A DNA stretch of 64,000 nt from Campylobacter majalis (GCF_905120465.1 NZ_CAJHOF010000004.1:1-64000), one strand, 5' to 3'; positions 17,012-26,525 are shown, counted from the first letter of the stretch. A program made the numbers and translations. Notes: a model not told the origin generated them from the sequence alone.

Positions 17012-18037
17012 TTAGCTATTTTTAGTAGTTTGTGCTTTATTGCATACTTTAACATTGGCTATTTTTCCATCTTTTAAGTAACGATTCTGGCTTGAGCAGT
17101 GAAGTGAGCCGTTTTGGCGTACAAAAACAAGCGAATTTACACCGATAACTTTTCGCTCTGGCAAAGCCTTTTGTAAGCGTTCAAGCACGATTTTATCATT
17201 ATCATCGCCGTATGTTGGCACGATCAAAGCACCATTTATAAAGATAAAATTCGCATAAGTACATCCAAGTCGCTTACCTTCAAAAAATTTCGCCTTTGGA
17301 AGCGGTAAAGGCAAGAGCTTAAAAGCAGTTTTTTCAAGCTCTTTTTTCATTAAATTTAGCTCATCATAATGCTCGTCACTCTCGTCATCACAAGCAGCGT
17401 AAGCGATCGTGTCTTGCGTGATAAAACGCGCTAAGGTATCGATGTGATGATCGGTGTCATCGCCTTTGATAAAGCCGTGTTTTAACCACACAATGCGTTT
17501 TAGTCCAAAGAGTTCGCACAGCTTTTGCTCGATCTGCTCTTTGCTTAAATGTGCGTTTCTGTTTTCATTTAGCAAACAATGCTCAGTCGTTAAAAGCACA
17601 CCGTCACCGTTAAACTCGACACTTCCGCCCTCTAAGATAAAATCAACTGACTTTAAATTTGTAGGCAAAATTTTAACAATCTCGCTATTTACGCAATCGT
17701 CCTTGCCACTCTCAAATTTTCCGCCCCAAGCGTTAAATTTAAAATCATAACTTAAAATTTCATCACCATTTTGCACATCAATAAGCCCATAATCACGCAC
17801 CCAAGTATCGTTTGTTTCGATTTTTAAAGCAATAGTGTTACAAAATTTAGCAAATCTAGTCAAAATTTTCTCATCAGGACAGATCAAAGCAACCTTTTGA
17901 AACGGCGTGATAGCCGACACAAGCTCTTCATAACTATCTAAAATTTCAGCCAAATATGGCTTCCAGTCGGTATTTTCGTGTGGCAACGAGATAAAAAGTA
18001 GCTCTTGTTCTTGCCACTCTGCAAATGCTTTAATCAT
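17012..18037 (-). CDS. aguA: Agmatine deiminase family protein
   Basis: This 341-residue protein belongs to the peptidyl-arginine deiminase-like (PAD_porph) family and likely converts agmatine to N-carbamoylputrescine. The conserved pieces are NDTWVRDYGLI near residue 80, FILEGGSVEFNGDGVLLTTE near 135, KGDDTDHHIDTLARF near 190 (catalytic Asp/His), CTYANFIFINGALIVPTYGD near 258, and the nucleophile cysteine in GSLHCSSQ near 314. It begins with FAEWQEQELLFISLPHENTDW, a typical AguA start. The downstream aguB supports the two-step pathway agmatine to putrescine. Confidence 0.9.
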   Translation of the reverse strand: MIKAFAEWQEQELLFISLPHENTDWKPYLAEILDSYEELVSAITPFQKVALICPDEKILTRFAKFCNTIALKIETNDTWVRDYGLIDVQNGDEILSYDFKFNAWGGKFESGKDDCVNSEIVKILPTNLKSVDFILEGGSVEFNGDGVLLTTEHCLLNENRNAHLSKEQIEQKLCELFGLKRIVWLKHGFIKGDDTDHHIDTLARFITQDTIAYAACDDESDEHYDELNLMKKELEKTAFKLLPLPLPKAKFFEGKRLGCTYANFIFINGALIVPTYGDDNDKIVLERLQKALPERKVIGVNSLVFVRQNGSLHCSSQNRYLKDGKIANVKVCNKAQTTKNS

Positions 18038-18083
18038 AACTTCTCCTTTTACTATAAAGACCAGTCAAATGCGTTTAAAAGCG

Positions 18084-18329
18084 TCAAATGCGTCTATTTT
18101 TTAAAATTTTATAAATCCCAAAAATTGTGATGCCGATCCAAAAAACCTCAATCAAAAATGACCCAAGGTTAAAATGCACCAAAAGTGATATGATAAGTAG
18201 CACTGCACCGACTAAATTTATAAGCTGAAAGCCCATACTATCACTATTTAATCGCCCAAGTTGAAGCAAAAAATATCCACCCACGACGCATATCATACCC
18301 AAAAATCCGATAAATTGAAAAATATCCAT
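18084..18329 (-). CDS. Small membrane protein, CBU_0592-like
   Basis: This 81-residue protein has three hydrophobic stretches (IFQFIGFLGMICVVGGYFLL, FQLINLVGAVLLIISLLVHF, FLIEVFWIGITIFGIYKIL). It fits the CBU_0592-like family of small membrane proteins of unknown function. The ATG at 18329 has an excellent ribosome site (AGGGGA), so I prefer it to the frame's earlier start at 18353. It precedes aguA on the same strand with a 46-base gap. Confidence 0.7.
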   Translation of the reverse strand: MDIFQFIGFLGMICVVGGYFLLQLGRLNSDSMGFQLINLVGAVLLIISLLVHFNLGSFLIEVFWIGITIFGIYKILKNRRI

Positions 18330-18690
18330 AATTCCCCTAAAAGTTAAATACATAATTTTTGCGGATTTTATAAAATCATAGCTTAAATTCTATTTTAAAA
18401 ATAGCTTGTCTAAGAAAATAACTAGTTTGATTAATTTAAAGCTCTTTTATTGCACATAGCAAAACTTAAATATAGTCTTTACAACAAAATTAAGTTAGCT
18501 TGGCTTTTGGTATAAAAATATATCAAAACACAAAAATGCTTTCATATCGTTTTTGTATATGCAATTAATTATCATACTTTACTTATACAAGTTGATTAAA
18601 GTAACTGTTTTGCTATATCTTTTTAAAAATTGTTTAAAAAATCTTTAGTTTTTTAAGATACAATCACGCGTTTTATTTAAGGAAGTTGTT
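18330..18690. other. Divergent intergenic region
   Basis: This AT-rich space separates the minus-strand CBU_0592-like gene from a plus-strand membrane protein gene. I see no hidden coding frame. It contains a -10 box for the right-hand gene at 18659. The rest shows only A/T runs. Confidence 0.45.
18659..18664 (+). promoter_or_regulatory. Probable -10 box of membrane protein gene
   Basis: GATACAAT lies 27 bases upstream of the ribosome-site-proximal GTG start at 18691. It matches the extended -10 pattern of the genus. Confidence 0.4.
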
Positions 18691-19293
18691 GTGTTTGTTT
18701 TTTTAAAGCTTTTAAAAATATTTTTGATTTACGCGATGTTGCCTATTATTGTAATAAGCTGTATTTATATCGATTTTAAGTTGTTTAAATTTGATCATAT
18801 AGGTGAGCTTTCGCTTACTGAAATATCACAAGAAATCACAGTTTTTATTATATGTGCTATTTATTTTTTGTTGGCAAAATATTCTAGAAATTTTAATAGT
18901 TTAAGCATTCTTATATTTGGATTTTTTGCAACTATTTTAGTTAGAGAATTTGATTATGTTTTTGATATGATGCATCATGGTAGTTGGGTGTTTGCGGCTT
19001 TAATGGTTGCTATAATTTGTATATTTTTTGCCTGTAAATCATTTAAAATTCTTGTAAAAGAACTTGATGAGTATATTAAAACTCAATCCTTTTACCTGAT
19101 GCTTTGCGGTATCGTTTGCGTTTTTGTGTTTTCAAGAGTTTTTGGTAGTACAAAATTTTGGGACGAATTTTTACTGCTTTCTGATGCAAAAATGGTAAAA
19201 AATATAGTGCAAGAAGGTATTGAGCTTTTTGGTTATTTGTTGTGTCTTATGTCATCTTTTTTATTTAAGACAGAAAAATTTAGTCAAAATTAA
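18691..19293 (+). CDS. Integral membrane protein of unknown function
   Basis: This 200-residue protein has about six hydrophobic helices, the first at LLKIFLIYAMLPIIVISCIY, and a short polar C-terminus. Conserved-looking charged positions sit in the middle (REFDYVFDMMHHGSW near residue 91), with two histidines that could bind metal or haem, though this is speculative. I do not recognise the family. The start is GTG at 18691 with AAGGAAG nine bases upstream. It stands alone between two promoters, upstream of the amino-acid ABC genes. Confidence 0.65.
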   Translation: MFVFLKLLKIFLIYAMLPIIVISCIYIDFKLFKFDHIGELSLTEISQEITVFIICAIYFLLAKYSRNFNSLSILIFGFFATILVREFDYVFDMMHHGSWVFAALMVAIICIFFACKSFKILVKELDEYIKTQSFYLMLCGIVCVFVFSRVFGSTKFWDEFLLLSDAKMVKNIVQEGIELFGYLLCLMSSFLFKTEKFSQN

Positions 19294-19338
19294 TGTAAAA
19301 AAATACTAATTTTGTCTTTAAATTTATTATTTTTTAGA

Positions 19339-19344
19339 TAAAAT
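19339..19344 (+). promoter_or_regulatory. Probable -10 box of the ABC importer operon
   Basis: GATAAAAT lies about 30 bases upstream of the first permease start and fits the genus pattern. It likely drives the two permease genes and the ATPase gene. Confidence 0.4.
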
Positions 19345-19373
19345 CATGGCTTTATTAAATTTTTTGGATTGAT

Positions 19374-20021
19374 ATGGATTTTGAATTTATTAACACATTT
19401 TATCCTATGTATGTAAAAGCTGGTATTTTGACGCTTAAACTTGCATTTTTTGGGATATTTTTTTCTATAATTATAGGTATTTTGTGTATGGCTGTGCGAT
19501 ATTATAATGTGAGATCGTTAAGACCAATTGTTAGTGCTTATATTGAACTTAGTCGCAATACTCCGCTTTTAATTCAATTGTTTTTTTTATATTATGGATT
19601 ACCAAAGCTTGGGATTAATTTAAGTAGTTTTGAGTGTGCTATCATCGCACTTGCGTTTTTGGGCGGTAGCTACATGGCTGAGAGTTTTAGACTTGGATAT
19701 GAAGCTATTCGCAAAAGCCAAATCGAAGCTGGTCTTAGTCTTGGTCTTAGTCACACGCAGGTGCTTTATCATATAGTTACACCTCAGGCTTTTAGTGTGA
19801 GTTTGCCAAGTATTTCGGCAAATATTATATTTTTATTAAAAGAAACATCGATAGTAAGCATCGTGGCTTTAGCCGATCTTGTATATGTTGCAAAGGATTT
19901 AATTGGGCTTTATTATAAAACAGATGAGGCACTTTTTATGCTTGTCATTAGCTATCTTATTATTATTTTGCCGATCTCGCTAGGACTTAGCATGATAGAA
20001 AGGAAAATTCGTGCAAGATAG
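19374..20021 (+). CDS. Amino acid ABC transporter permease (HisM/GlnP type)
   Basis: This 215-residue inner-membrane protein is one of two permeases of a polar amino-acid importer. It has about five membrane helices. The family region IELSRNTPLLIQLFFLYYGL is near residue 58. The EAA loop (SYMAESFRLGYEAIRKSQIE and AGLSLGLSHTQVLYHIVTPQ, about residues 99-138) contacts the ATPase. It overlaps the next permease by 11 bases, and all four genes of the importer are in one direction. The substrate is likely cysteine or another small amino acid, judged from the CjaA-like binding protein. Confidence 0.85.
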   Translation: MDFEFINTFYPMYVKAGILTLKLAFFGIFFSIIIGILCMAVRYYNVRSLRPIVSAYIELSRNTPLLIQLFFLYYGLPKLGINLSSFECAIIALAFLGGSYMAESFRLGYEAIRKSQIEAGLSLGLSHTQVLYHIVTPQAFSVSLPSISANIIFLLKETSIVSIVALADLVYVAKDLIGLYYKTDEALFMLVISYLIIILPISLGLSMIERKIRAR

Positions 20022-20676
20022 TGCATTATTTAGCATCCAAAATTTACAACGTTTAAGTGAAGGATTATTAGTAAGTATTGAAATTTCGGCATTTTCTATT
20101 ATTATTTCTATTATTGGTGGTTTATTTTTAGGCGTTATTATGAGTCTTAAAAATAAATTTTTATACTTTATTTTAAAATTTTGCCTTGAAATAGTTCGTA
20201 TTATGCCTACTATTGTTTGGCTATTTATATTCTACTTTGGTTTAGCAAGAGCCTTAGGGCTACATCTTAGTGCCTTTAGTGCAAGCGTAATAGTCTTTAG
20301 TGTTTGGGGTATTTTTGAGATGATGGATATAGTGCGTGGTGCCATCACATCGATACCAAAACACCAGTTTGAAAGCGCAACAGCACTTGGATTGCCAAAA
20401 TTTAAAATTTATATTTATGTTATTATTCCACTTGCTTTGCGTAGATTAACGCCTGGTGCTGTAAATTTGCTAAGCAGAATGATTAAAACAACTTCAATTG
20501 TCGTTTTAATCGGCGTTGTAGAGGTTGTTAAGGTGGGACAGCAGATAATTGAAAGACATGTTTTTACAGATAATTTAGCTCCATTTTTAATATATGGATT
20601 TATATTTTTTCTATATTTTATTATATGCTATCCTATATCTAAATTTTCACAAACACTTGAAAAGAAATGGGCTTAG
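20011..20676 (+). CDS. Amino acid ABC transporter permease, second subunit
   Basis: This 221-residue membrane protein is a HisM/GlnP-family permease with the conserved block [20 protein letters not shown] (residues about 59-78) and the EAA loop [20 protein letters not shown] with [20 protein letters not shown] (about 105-145). It starts with GTG inside the last codons of the upstream permease, so the two are translationally coupled and form the heterodimeric channel. The ATPase gene follows 11 bases later. Confidence 0.85.
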   Translation: MQDSALFSIQNLQRLSEGLLVSIEISAFSIIISIIGGLFLGVIMSLKNKFLYFILKFCLEIVRIMPTIVWLFIFYFGLARALGLHLSAFSASVIVFSVWGIFEMMDIVRGAITSIPKHQFESATALGLPKFKIYIYVIIPLALRRLTPGAVNLLSRMIKTTSIVVLIGVVEVVKVGQQIIERHVFTDNLAPFLIYGFIFFLYFIICYPISKFSQTLEKKWA

Positions 20677-20687
20677 GAGAAGTCAAA

Positions 20688-21419
20688 ATGAATATACTTC
20701 AATTAAAAAATGTAAATAAATTTTATGGTAATAACCATGCATTAAAAGATATAAGCTTAAGCGTCAAGAAGGGTGAAGTTGTTGTTTTATTAGGGCCTTC
20801 AGGATGCGGCAAATCAACAACTTTACGAACAATTAATGGACTTGAGAGCATACAAGGCGGTGAGATTGTTATTGCAGGAGAGAAAGTTACAAGCGAGTTT
20901 AAAAACTGGACTGCAATGCGTCAGCGTGTTGGTATGGTATTTCAGCATTATGAACTTTTTGATCACTTAAATGTCATAGAAAATATCTTATTGGCTCCAG
21001 TTAAAGCACAAAAAAGAAATAGGGCAGAAGTCGAAAAAGAAGCCGACTTATGGCTTGAAAAAGTTGGATTGAGCGAAAAAAAATATGCCAAGCCACGTGA
21101 GCTAAGTGGCGGACAAAAACAGCGTATTGCTATTGTAAGAGCTTTATGTATGAATCCTGAATTGATGCTTTTTGACGAGGTTACAGCAGCACTTGATCCT
21201 GAGATAGTAAGAGAGGTGCTTGACGTGATGATAAATCTAGCCAAAGAGGGAATGACGATGCTTATTGTGACACACGAAATGGGGTTTGCAAAAGCTGTTG
21301 CGGATAGGATTGTTTTCATGGATGAAGGAAGTATTGTAGAGATTTCAACACCTAAAGAGTTTTTTACAAATCCAAAAAGCGAAAGAGCAAAGAGATTTTT
21401 AAATCTATTTACATTTTAG
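20688..21419 (+). CDS. Amino acid ABC transporter ATP-binding protein
   Basis: This 243-residue ABC ATPase has Walker [15 protein letters not shown] near residue 32, the Q-loop [14 protein letters not shown] near 82, signature [16 protein letters not shown] near 135, Walker [16 protein letters not shown] near 156 and the H-loop IVTHEMGFA near 193. It is closest to GlnQ/HisP-type polar amino-acid importers. The ATG at 20688 with AGGAGA upstream is preferred to an earlier in-frame GTG/ATG. It powers the two permeases encoded just upstream. Confidence 0.9.
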   Translation: MNILQLKNVNKFYGNNHALKDISLSVKKGEVVVLLGPSGCGKSTTLRTINGLESIQGGEIVIAGEKVTSEFKNWTAMRQRVGMVFQHYELFDHLNVIENILLAPVKAQKRNRAEVEKEADLWLEKVGLSEKKYAKPRELSGGQKQRIAIVRALCMNPELMLFDEVTAALDPEIVREVLDVMINLAKEGMTMLIVTHEMGFAKAVADRIVFMDEGSIVEISTPKEFFTNPKSERAKRFLNLFTF

Positions 21420-21574
21420 TTTGATTTTGTCATTTTTTAATAATTTATATTAGGCAAATTTTGCACGTTTTATTGACTTAGTTGATATTCGTAAATTTAA
21501 TGTAAATTTTTATATAAATTTTAAGCTAATATGGGTAAAATGCGGTTTTAAATCTTAAAATTTAAGGAGAAGAG

Positions 21575-22408
21575 ATGAAGAAATTTCTTTCATTTTTACT
21601 AGTTATGACTGGGCTTGTTTTAGTGGGTTGTAGCAGTCAAGAAAGCAATACAAACACAGATAGTGTTGCTAAAATCAAAGAACAAGGCTTTGTTAGAATT
21701 GGTGTTTTTAGTGACAAGCCGCCATTTGGTTATATAGATAGCGAAGGCAAAAATCAAGGCTATGATATATATTTTGCAAAGCGTATTGCAAAAGATTTGC
21801 TTGGCGATGAAGACAAGGTAAAATTTGAACTTGTCGAAGCTGCAAGTAGGGCTGAGTTTTTAGTTTCGGACAAGGTTGATATAATTTTGGCAAATTTTAC
21901 TCAAACTCCTGAACGCTCTAAAGTTGTTGATTTTGCACTACCTTATATGAAAGTAAGCCTTGGTGTGGTTAGTAAAAATGGTGAAATTACAGATATTTCT
22001 CAACTAAAAGGCAAAAAATTATTAATCAACAAAGGCACAACGGCTGACGCGTATTTTACAAAAAATCATCCCGAAATAGAGCTGATTAAATTTGATCAAA
22101 ATACTGAAACTTTTGGAGCCTTATTGGATGGTAGAGGTGATGCGTTGGCTCATGATAATGCATTGCTTTTTGCATGGGCAAAAGAAAATACTGCATTTAA
22201 GGTAGGTATTCAGGCTCTTGGCGAGTTAGATGTGATAGCTCCAGCGGTCAAAAAGGGTAACTCAGCGTTGCTTGAGTGGCTAAATAGTGAGATTAAGGAG
22301 CTTGCAAAAGAGAACTTTTTTCACAAAAACTACGATGCAACACTTAAGCATATTTATGGTGATGACGTAGATCCCGAAACGCTTGTTGTTGAAGGCGGAA
22401 AACTTTAA
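21575..22408 (+). CDS. cjaA: Cysteine-binding ABC lipoprotein, CjaA-like
   Basis: This 277-residue periplasmic lipoprotein has signal peptide MKKFLSFLLVMTGLVLVGC with lipid-linked Cys19. The mature part is a family 3 solute-binding domain: VRIGVFSDKPPFGYIDSEGK (about 39-58), QGYDIYFAKRIAKDLLGDED, VDIILANFTQTPERSKVVDF (about 108-127), NKGTTADAYFTKNHP and ending VVEGGKL. This follows C. jejuni CjaA, a cysteine-binding surface-immunogenic lipoprotein, closely from memory. It lies 155 bases behind the ATPase gene and has its own leader with AAGGAGA, so it may be transcribed at a higher level. A strong terminator follows. Confidence 0.85.
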   Translation: MKKFLSFLLVMTGLVLVGCSSQESNTNTDSVAKIKEQGFVRIGVFSDKPPFGYIDSEGKNQGYDIYFAKRIAKDLLGDEDKVKFELVEAASRAEFLVSDKVDIILANFTQTPERSKVVDFALPYMKVSLGVVSKNGEITDISQLKGKKLLINKGTTADAYFTKNHPEIELIKFDQNTETFGALLDGRGDALAHDNALLFAWAKENTAFKVGIQALGELDVIAPAVKKGNSALLEWLNSEIKELAKENFFHKNYDATLKHIYGDDVDPETLVVEGGKL

Positions 22409-22414
22409 TTTAGC

Positions 22415-22439
22415 AGAGAGACACAGTCTCTCTAACCTT
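22415..22439 (+). terminator. Terminator after cjaA-like gene
   Basis: AGAGAGAC and GTCTCTCT form an eight-base perfect stem with an ACA loop, followed by AACCTTTTG. It lies just past the stop codon. Confidence 0.75.
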
Positions 22440-22513
22440 TTGTAACTATACAAAACTAATTAAAATCATTATTTTAACGTGTATTATAAAACTTATTTTA
22501 ATTGAAATTTTGA

Positions 22514-22519
22514 TAAAAT
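22514..22519 (+). promoter_or_regulatory. Probable -10 box of valS
   Basis: GATAAAAT precedes the GTG start of valS by 32 bases, with AAGGAT in the leader as the ribosome site. Confidence 0.4.
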
Positions 22520-22550
22520 CCATCCTTTAAATTAGAGTTAAGGATACAAA

Positions 22551-25373
22551 GTGGCTGATTTTTATGACGCAAAACAAGTAGAGGAAAAATTTTATAAAAT
22601 TTGCGAAGAACGCGGATATTTTGAGATTGAAGGCAACAAAAACATACAAGAAAATGGCAAAAATTTCTGCATTATGATGCCACCGCCAAATGTAACTGGT
22701 GTGCTTCACATCGGACACTCGCTCACATTTACACTTCAAGACATAATGACACGATATAAGCGAATGGACGGCTACCGCACACTTTGGCAGCCAGGGCTTG
22801 ATCATGCCGGCATAGCCACACAAAATGTCGTAGAAAAACAGCTTTTAGCACAAAATATAAAAAAAGAAGAGCTTGGACGCGAAAAATTCCTTGAAAAAGT
22901 CTGGGAATGGAAAGAAAGAAGTGGCGGTCAGATAGTGCACCAAATGCGTCGCCTAGGCATCACACCAGCGTGGAGTAGAGAGCGCTTTACCATGGATGAG
23001 GGGCTTAAAAAGGCGGTTAAAAAGGCGTTTGTAAATTTATACGAAAAAGGGCTAATCGTCCGTGGCAACTACATGGTAAATTGGTGCACTCACGACGGTG
23101 CATTAAGCGATGTAGAGGTCGAGCATAAGCAAAATAAGGGCAAACTTTATCATATAAGATACTATTTGGCGGATGAGAATTTATCAAGCGAGAAACAAAA
23201 ATTAAGCCAAAATTCTGCAAAGCAGGATCGTGCAGTAGATTTTGGGGTTGCAAAAGATAGGGTAAATTTAGACCAAAACAAGGCGAATTATCACAAAGAT
23301 AGGCTAGGCGAAATTTTAGATGGGAGTGCACTTGGTGTGCATGAGCGAGAAAATTTTGACTTCAACGACGCATGTCAAAGCGAGAATTTGCCATATCTAG
23401 TTGTAGCTACAACTCGCCCTGAAACATACTTCGGTGACACCGCCGTCATGGTAAATCCAAACGATGAACGCTACAAGCACCTTATCGGCAAAAGCGTGAT
23501 ACTGCCAATAATTAAGCGTGAAATTCCTATAATTGCCGACGAGCATGTTGATATGAGCTTTGGAACGGGCATAGTTAAGGTAACACCAGCACACGACACA
23601 AACGACTATGAAGTTGGCAAACGCCATAATTTAGAGTTTCTAACGATATTTGATGAGAGTGGGATTTTAAACGAGCATTGCGATAAATTTGCAGGGCTTG
23701 AAAGACTTGAGGCAAGAGATATCGTCGTAGAGGAGCTACAAAAGCTAGGAAATGTCGAAAAAATAGAAGATTATGAAAATCAAGTGGGCTACTGCTATCG
23801 CTGTAACAATGTCGTTGAGCCATACATCTCAAAGCAGTGGTTTGTTAAAAGCAAAATAGCAAAAGATGCAATTAAGAAGGTAAATGAAGGCGGTGCTGAG
23901 TTTTATCCAAGCCATTGGATAAACAGCTTTAACGCGTGGATGAGAGAGCTAAAAGACTGGTGCATCAGTCGTCAGCTTTGGTGGGGACATCAGATCCCAG
24001 TATTTTACTGCGAGTGCGGACACGAGTGGGCTGATGAGGCGGACGCACCGGAGTGCTGTCCAAAATGTGGCTCTAAAAATTTCACCCAAGATCCAGATGT
24101 GCTTGATACTTGGTTTTCTAGCGGACTTTGGCCGATCTCTACGCTTGGCTGGGGCAATGATGAGTGTTTTAAAAACGAAAAATGGTTTGATGGCGACCTT
24201 AAAGAGTTTTACCCAAATACAATGCTTATCACTGGCTTTGACATTTTGTTTTTCTGGGTTGCTAGAATGATGTTTCAAAGCGAAAACGCACTAGGACAAA
24301 TTCCGTTTAAAGACATCTATCTACACGCACTTGTAAAAGACAAAGACGGCAAAAAGATGAGCAAAAGCAGCGGAAATGTAGTAGATCCGCTTGGCGAGAT
24401 AGATAAGTATAGTGCGGATATTTTGCGTTTTACACTTACGCTTTCAGCGGTGCAAGGGCGTGATATACGCTTTGATGATGAGAAGATGGTGCTTGTTAGA
24501 AATTTTACCAACAAGCTTTACAATGCCAGCAAATACCTGCTTTTAAACGCTGATAAATTTGCCAATTTAGACGAAATTGTAGTCCAAACAGATCTTGGCA
24601 GATATATGCAAAGTAGGTTTTTTGAGTGTGTAAAAATGGTGCGTGAAAACATCGAAGCCTACCGATTTAATGACGCCGCAAATGCTATTTATAAATTTTT
24701 ATGGGATGAGTTTTGCGACTGGGGCATCGAGCTTAGTAAGGCTAATAAGGCAAGTGTTGCTGAGCTTGGCAGTGTTTTTAAAGAAGCCATGCGTGTGTTA
24801 AGCCCATTTATGCCGTTTATCAGCGAGTATCTTTTCCACGAATTAAGTGGTACAAGTCTTGAAAACTCGCCGTCTATTATGATCGAGCCTTATCCAAAAA
24901 TTTCAGCACAAGACGCGGCTATCGAGCAAAATTTCGCCCTTGTGATCGAAGCCATCATTAGTATTCGCCGAGCAAAAGCAAGTATTGATCTAGGCAACTC
25001 AAAAATCGCCAAAGCCTATATGATGACAGATACTGAAATTTCGCCATTTATGCACTACATCAAGCTTCTTGCAAAATGCGATGAGATAGAGCTTTGCACG
25101 AGCAAGGTTGAAAATTCAGCCGTTGATGTGAGCGAGAGTTTAAGCGTATTTATCCCGCTTGATGGCATTGATACAAGCGAGATCGTAAAGCGTCTAACAG
25201 GACAGAAAAATAAGCTTGAAAAAGAGGTTGCTAAGCTAGAAAATATGCTGAGTAACGAAAAATTTGTCGCAAACGCACCAGAAGCAGTTATCAAAACAAA
25301 CCGCGAAGGGCTAGAAAACGCAAAATCAAAGCTTGAAAAGGTGCTTGGTGAGCTTGCAAATTTTGGAGCGTAA
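22551..25373 (+). CDS. valS: Valine--tRNA ligase
   Basis: This 940-residue class I aminoacyl-tRNA synthetase charges tRNA-Val. It has the HIGH motif in PPNVTGVLHIGHS (about residues 43-55), the editing domain with TTRPETYFGDTAVMV, zinc-type Cys pairs in FYCECGHEW and CCPKCGSKNF, the KMSKS motif KKMSKSSGN near 601, an anticodon-binding helical domain, and a C-terminal coiled-coil arm (KNKLEKEVAKLENML). The start is GTG at 22551 with AAGGAT. An extra low-complexity segment of about 65 residues (about 209-275) stands between the catalytic core and the editing domain and makes it longer than usual. Confidence 0.95.
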   Translation: MADFYDAKQVEEKFYKICEERGYFEIEGNKNIQENGKNFCIMMPPPNVTGVLHIGHSLTFTLQDIMTRYKRMDGYRTLWQPGLDHAGIATQNVVEKQLLAQNIKKEELGREKFLEKVWEWKERSGGQIVHQMRRLGITPAWSRERFTMDEGLKKAVKKAFVNLYEKGLIVRGNYMVNWCTHDGALSDVEVEHKQNKGKLYHIRYYLADENLSSEKQKLSQNSAKQDRAVDFGVAKDRVNLDQNKANYHKDRLGEILDGSALGVHERENFDFNDACQSENLPYLVVATTRPETYFGDTAVMVNPNDERYKHLIGKSVILPIIKREIPIIADEHVDMSFGTGIVKVTPAHDTNDYEVGKRHNLEFLTIFDESGILNEHCDKFAGLERLEARDIVVEELQKLGNVEKIEDYENQVGYCYRCNNVVEPYISKQWFVKSKIAKDAIKKVNEGGAEFYPSHWINSFNAWMRELKDWCISRQLWWGHQIPVFYCECGHEWADEADAPECCPKCGSKNFTQDPDVLDTWFSSGLWPISTLGWGNDECFKNEKWFDGDLKEFYPNTMLITGFDILFFWVARMMFQSENALGQIPFKDIYLHALVKDKDGKKMSKSSGNVVDPLGEIDKYSADILRFTLTLSAVQGRDIRFDDEKMVLVRNFTNKLYNASKYLLLNADKFANLDEIVVQTDLGRYMQSRFFECVKMVRENIEAYRFNDAANAIYKFLWDEFCDWGIELSKANKASVAELGSVFKEAMRVLSPFMPFISEYLFHELSGTSLENSPSIMIEPYPKISAQDAAIEQNFALVIEAIISIRRAKASIDLGNSKIAKAYMMTDTEISPFMHYIKLLAKCDEIELCTSKVENSAVDVSESLSVFIPLDGIDTSEIVKRLTGQKNKLEKEVAKLENMLSNEKFVANAPEAVIKTNREGLENAKSKLEKVLGELANFGA

Positions 25374-25512
25374 AAGTGAAAAAAGATATATTTAAGGGCG
25401 GAATAGCATTTTGGTATTTTTTGGTTTTAGTGTAAGGATGTGGAAATTTGAACGAGTGCCGTGAGTATCGGTGCATTTAAACAGCAAAACCAAAAATTAA
25501 TAAAGGAAAAAA

Positions 25513-26496
25513 ATGAGCAAGATAAAAATAGCAGTATTAGGATACGGAAATTTAGGTCGTGGCGTGGAGCTTGTAGCTAGAAAAAGTAGCGATATGGAGC
25601 TTGTGGCTGTATTTACTCGCCGTGAGCCAAGTAGCGTAAAAACATACGGTGCAAAGGTGTATAGCCAAGATGAAATTTTAGCTCACAAGGGCGAGTTTGA
25701 CGTGCTGGTTCTTTGCGGCGGTAGTGCGACTGATTTACCGACACAAACCCCTGAGTTTTTGAAAAATTTCAACGTCGTTGATAGTTTTGACACACATGCA
25801 AAGATACCTGAGCATTTTGCAAATGTCGATAAAAACGCAAAGGCAAACAACACAGTTGGCGTGATAGCTGTGGGTTGGGATCCAGGTCTATTTTCACTAA
25901 ATCGCTTGTATGGTGAGAGCATTTTAGAAAACGGCAACACCTATACATTTTGGGGTAAAGGCGTGAGTCAAGGGCATTCTGACGCTATTAGGCGAATTGA
26001 AGGCGTGGTGGATGCTAGGCAATACACAGTGCCGATCGAAAGTGCTCTAAAAAGTGTGCGAAACGGCGAAAATCCAGAGCTTTCAACAAGAGCTAAGCAC
26101 CTTCGTGACTGCTACGTTGTAGTGAAAGACGGTGCTGATAAAGCTAGGATAGAGCACGAGATAAAAACTATGCCAAACTATTTTGCTGATTATGACACGA
26201 GCGTAAATTTCATCGATCTTGAAACACTAAAACGCGATCACGGCGGTATCCCACACGGTGGTTTTGTGCTTAGAAGTGGCGAGAGTGGTGAAAACGGCGA
26301 AACAAAACACTTGATAGAATTTAGTCTAAAGCTTGACTCAAATCCTGAGTTTACAGCGAGTGTTTTAGTGGCGTATGCAAGAGCGGCTTACCGCCTAGCT
26401 AAAAAGGGCGAAAGCGGTGCATATAGCGTGTTTGACATAGCTCCAGCACTCATCTCGCCAAAAACACCAGAAGAGTTAAGAAAAGAGATACTTTAA
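25513..26496 (+). CDS. ddh: meso-Diaminopimelate dehydrogenase
   Basis: This 327-residue enzyme makes meso-diaminopimelate in one NADPH-dependent step from tetrahydrodipicolinate, ammonia and NADPH, bypassing the succinylase branch of lysine and peptidoglycan synthesis. It has the Rossmann start KIAVLGYGNLGRGVELVARK (residues 4-23), FTRREPS, VLCGGSATDLPTQTPEFL, NFNVVDSFDTHAKIPEHF, VGWDPGLFSLNRLYGESI, and TYTFWGKGVSQGHSDAIRRI, all typical of Ddh. It has a good ribosome site (AAAGGAAAA) and its own terminator. Whether the organism also has the succinylase route cannot be seen here. Confidence 0.92.
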   Translation: MSKIKIAVLGYGNLGRGVELVARKSSDMELVAVFTRREPSSVKTYGAKVYSQDEILAHKGEFDVLVLCGGSATDLPTQTPEFLKNFNVVDSFDTHAKIPEHFANVDKNAKANNTVGVIAVGWDPGLFSLNRLYGESILENGNTYTFWGKGVSQGHSDAIRRIEGVVDARQYTVPIESALKSVRNGENPELSTRAKHLRDCYVVVKDGADKARIEHEIKTMPNYFADYDTSVNFIDLETLKRDHGGIPHGGFVLRSGESGENGETKHLIEFSLKLDSNPEFTASVLVAYARAAYRLAKKGESGAYSVFDIAPALISPKTPEELRKEIL

Positions 26497-26500
26497 TAAG

Positions 26501-26525
26501 AAGGGGTTATTTCCCCTTTATGTTT
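26501..26525 (+). terminator. Terminator after ddh
   Basis: AAGGGG and CCCCTT form a six-base stem around TTATTT, followed by TATGTTTT, five bases past the ddh stop codon. Confidence 0.65.
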
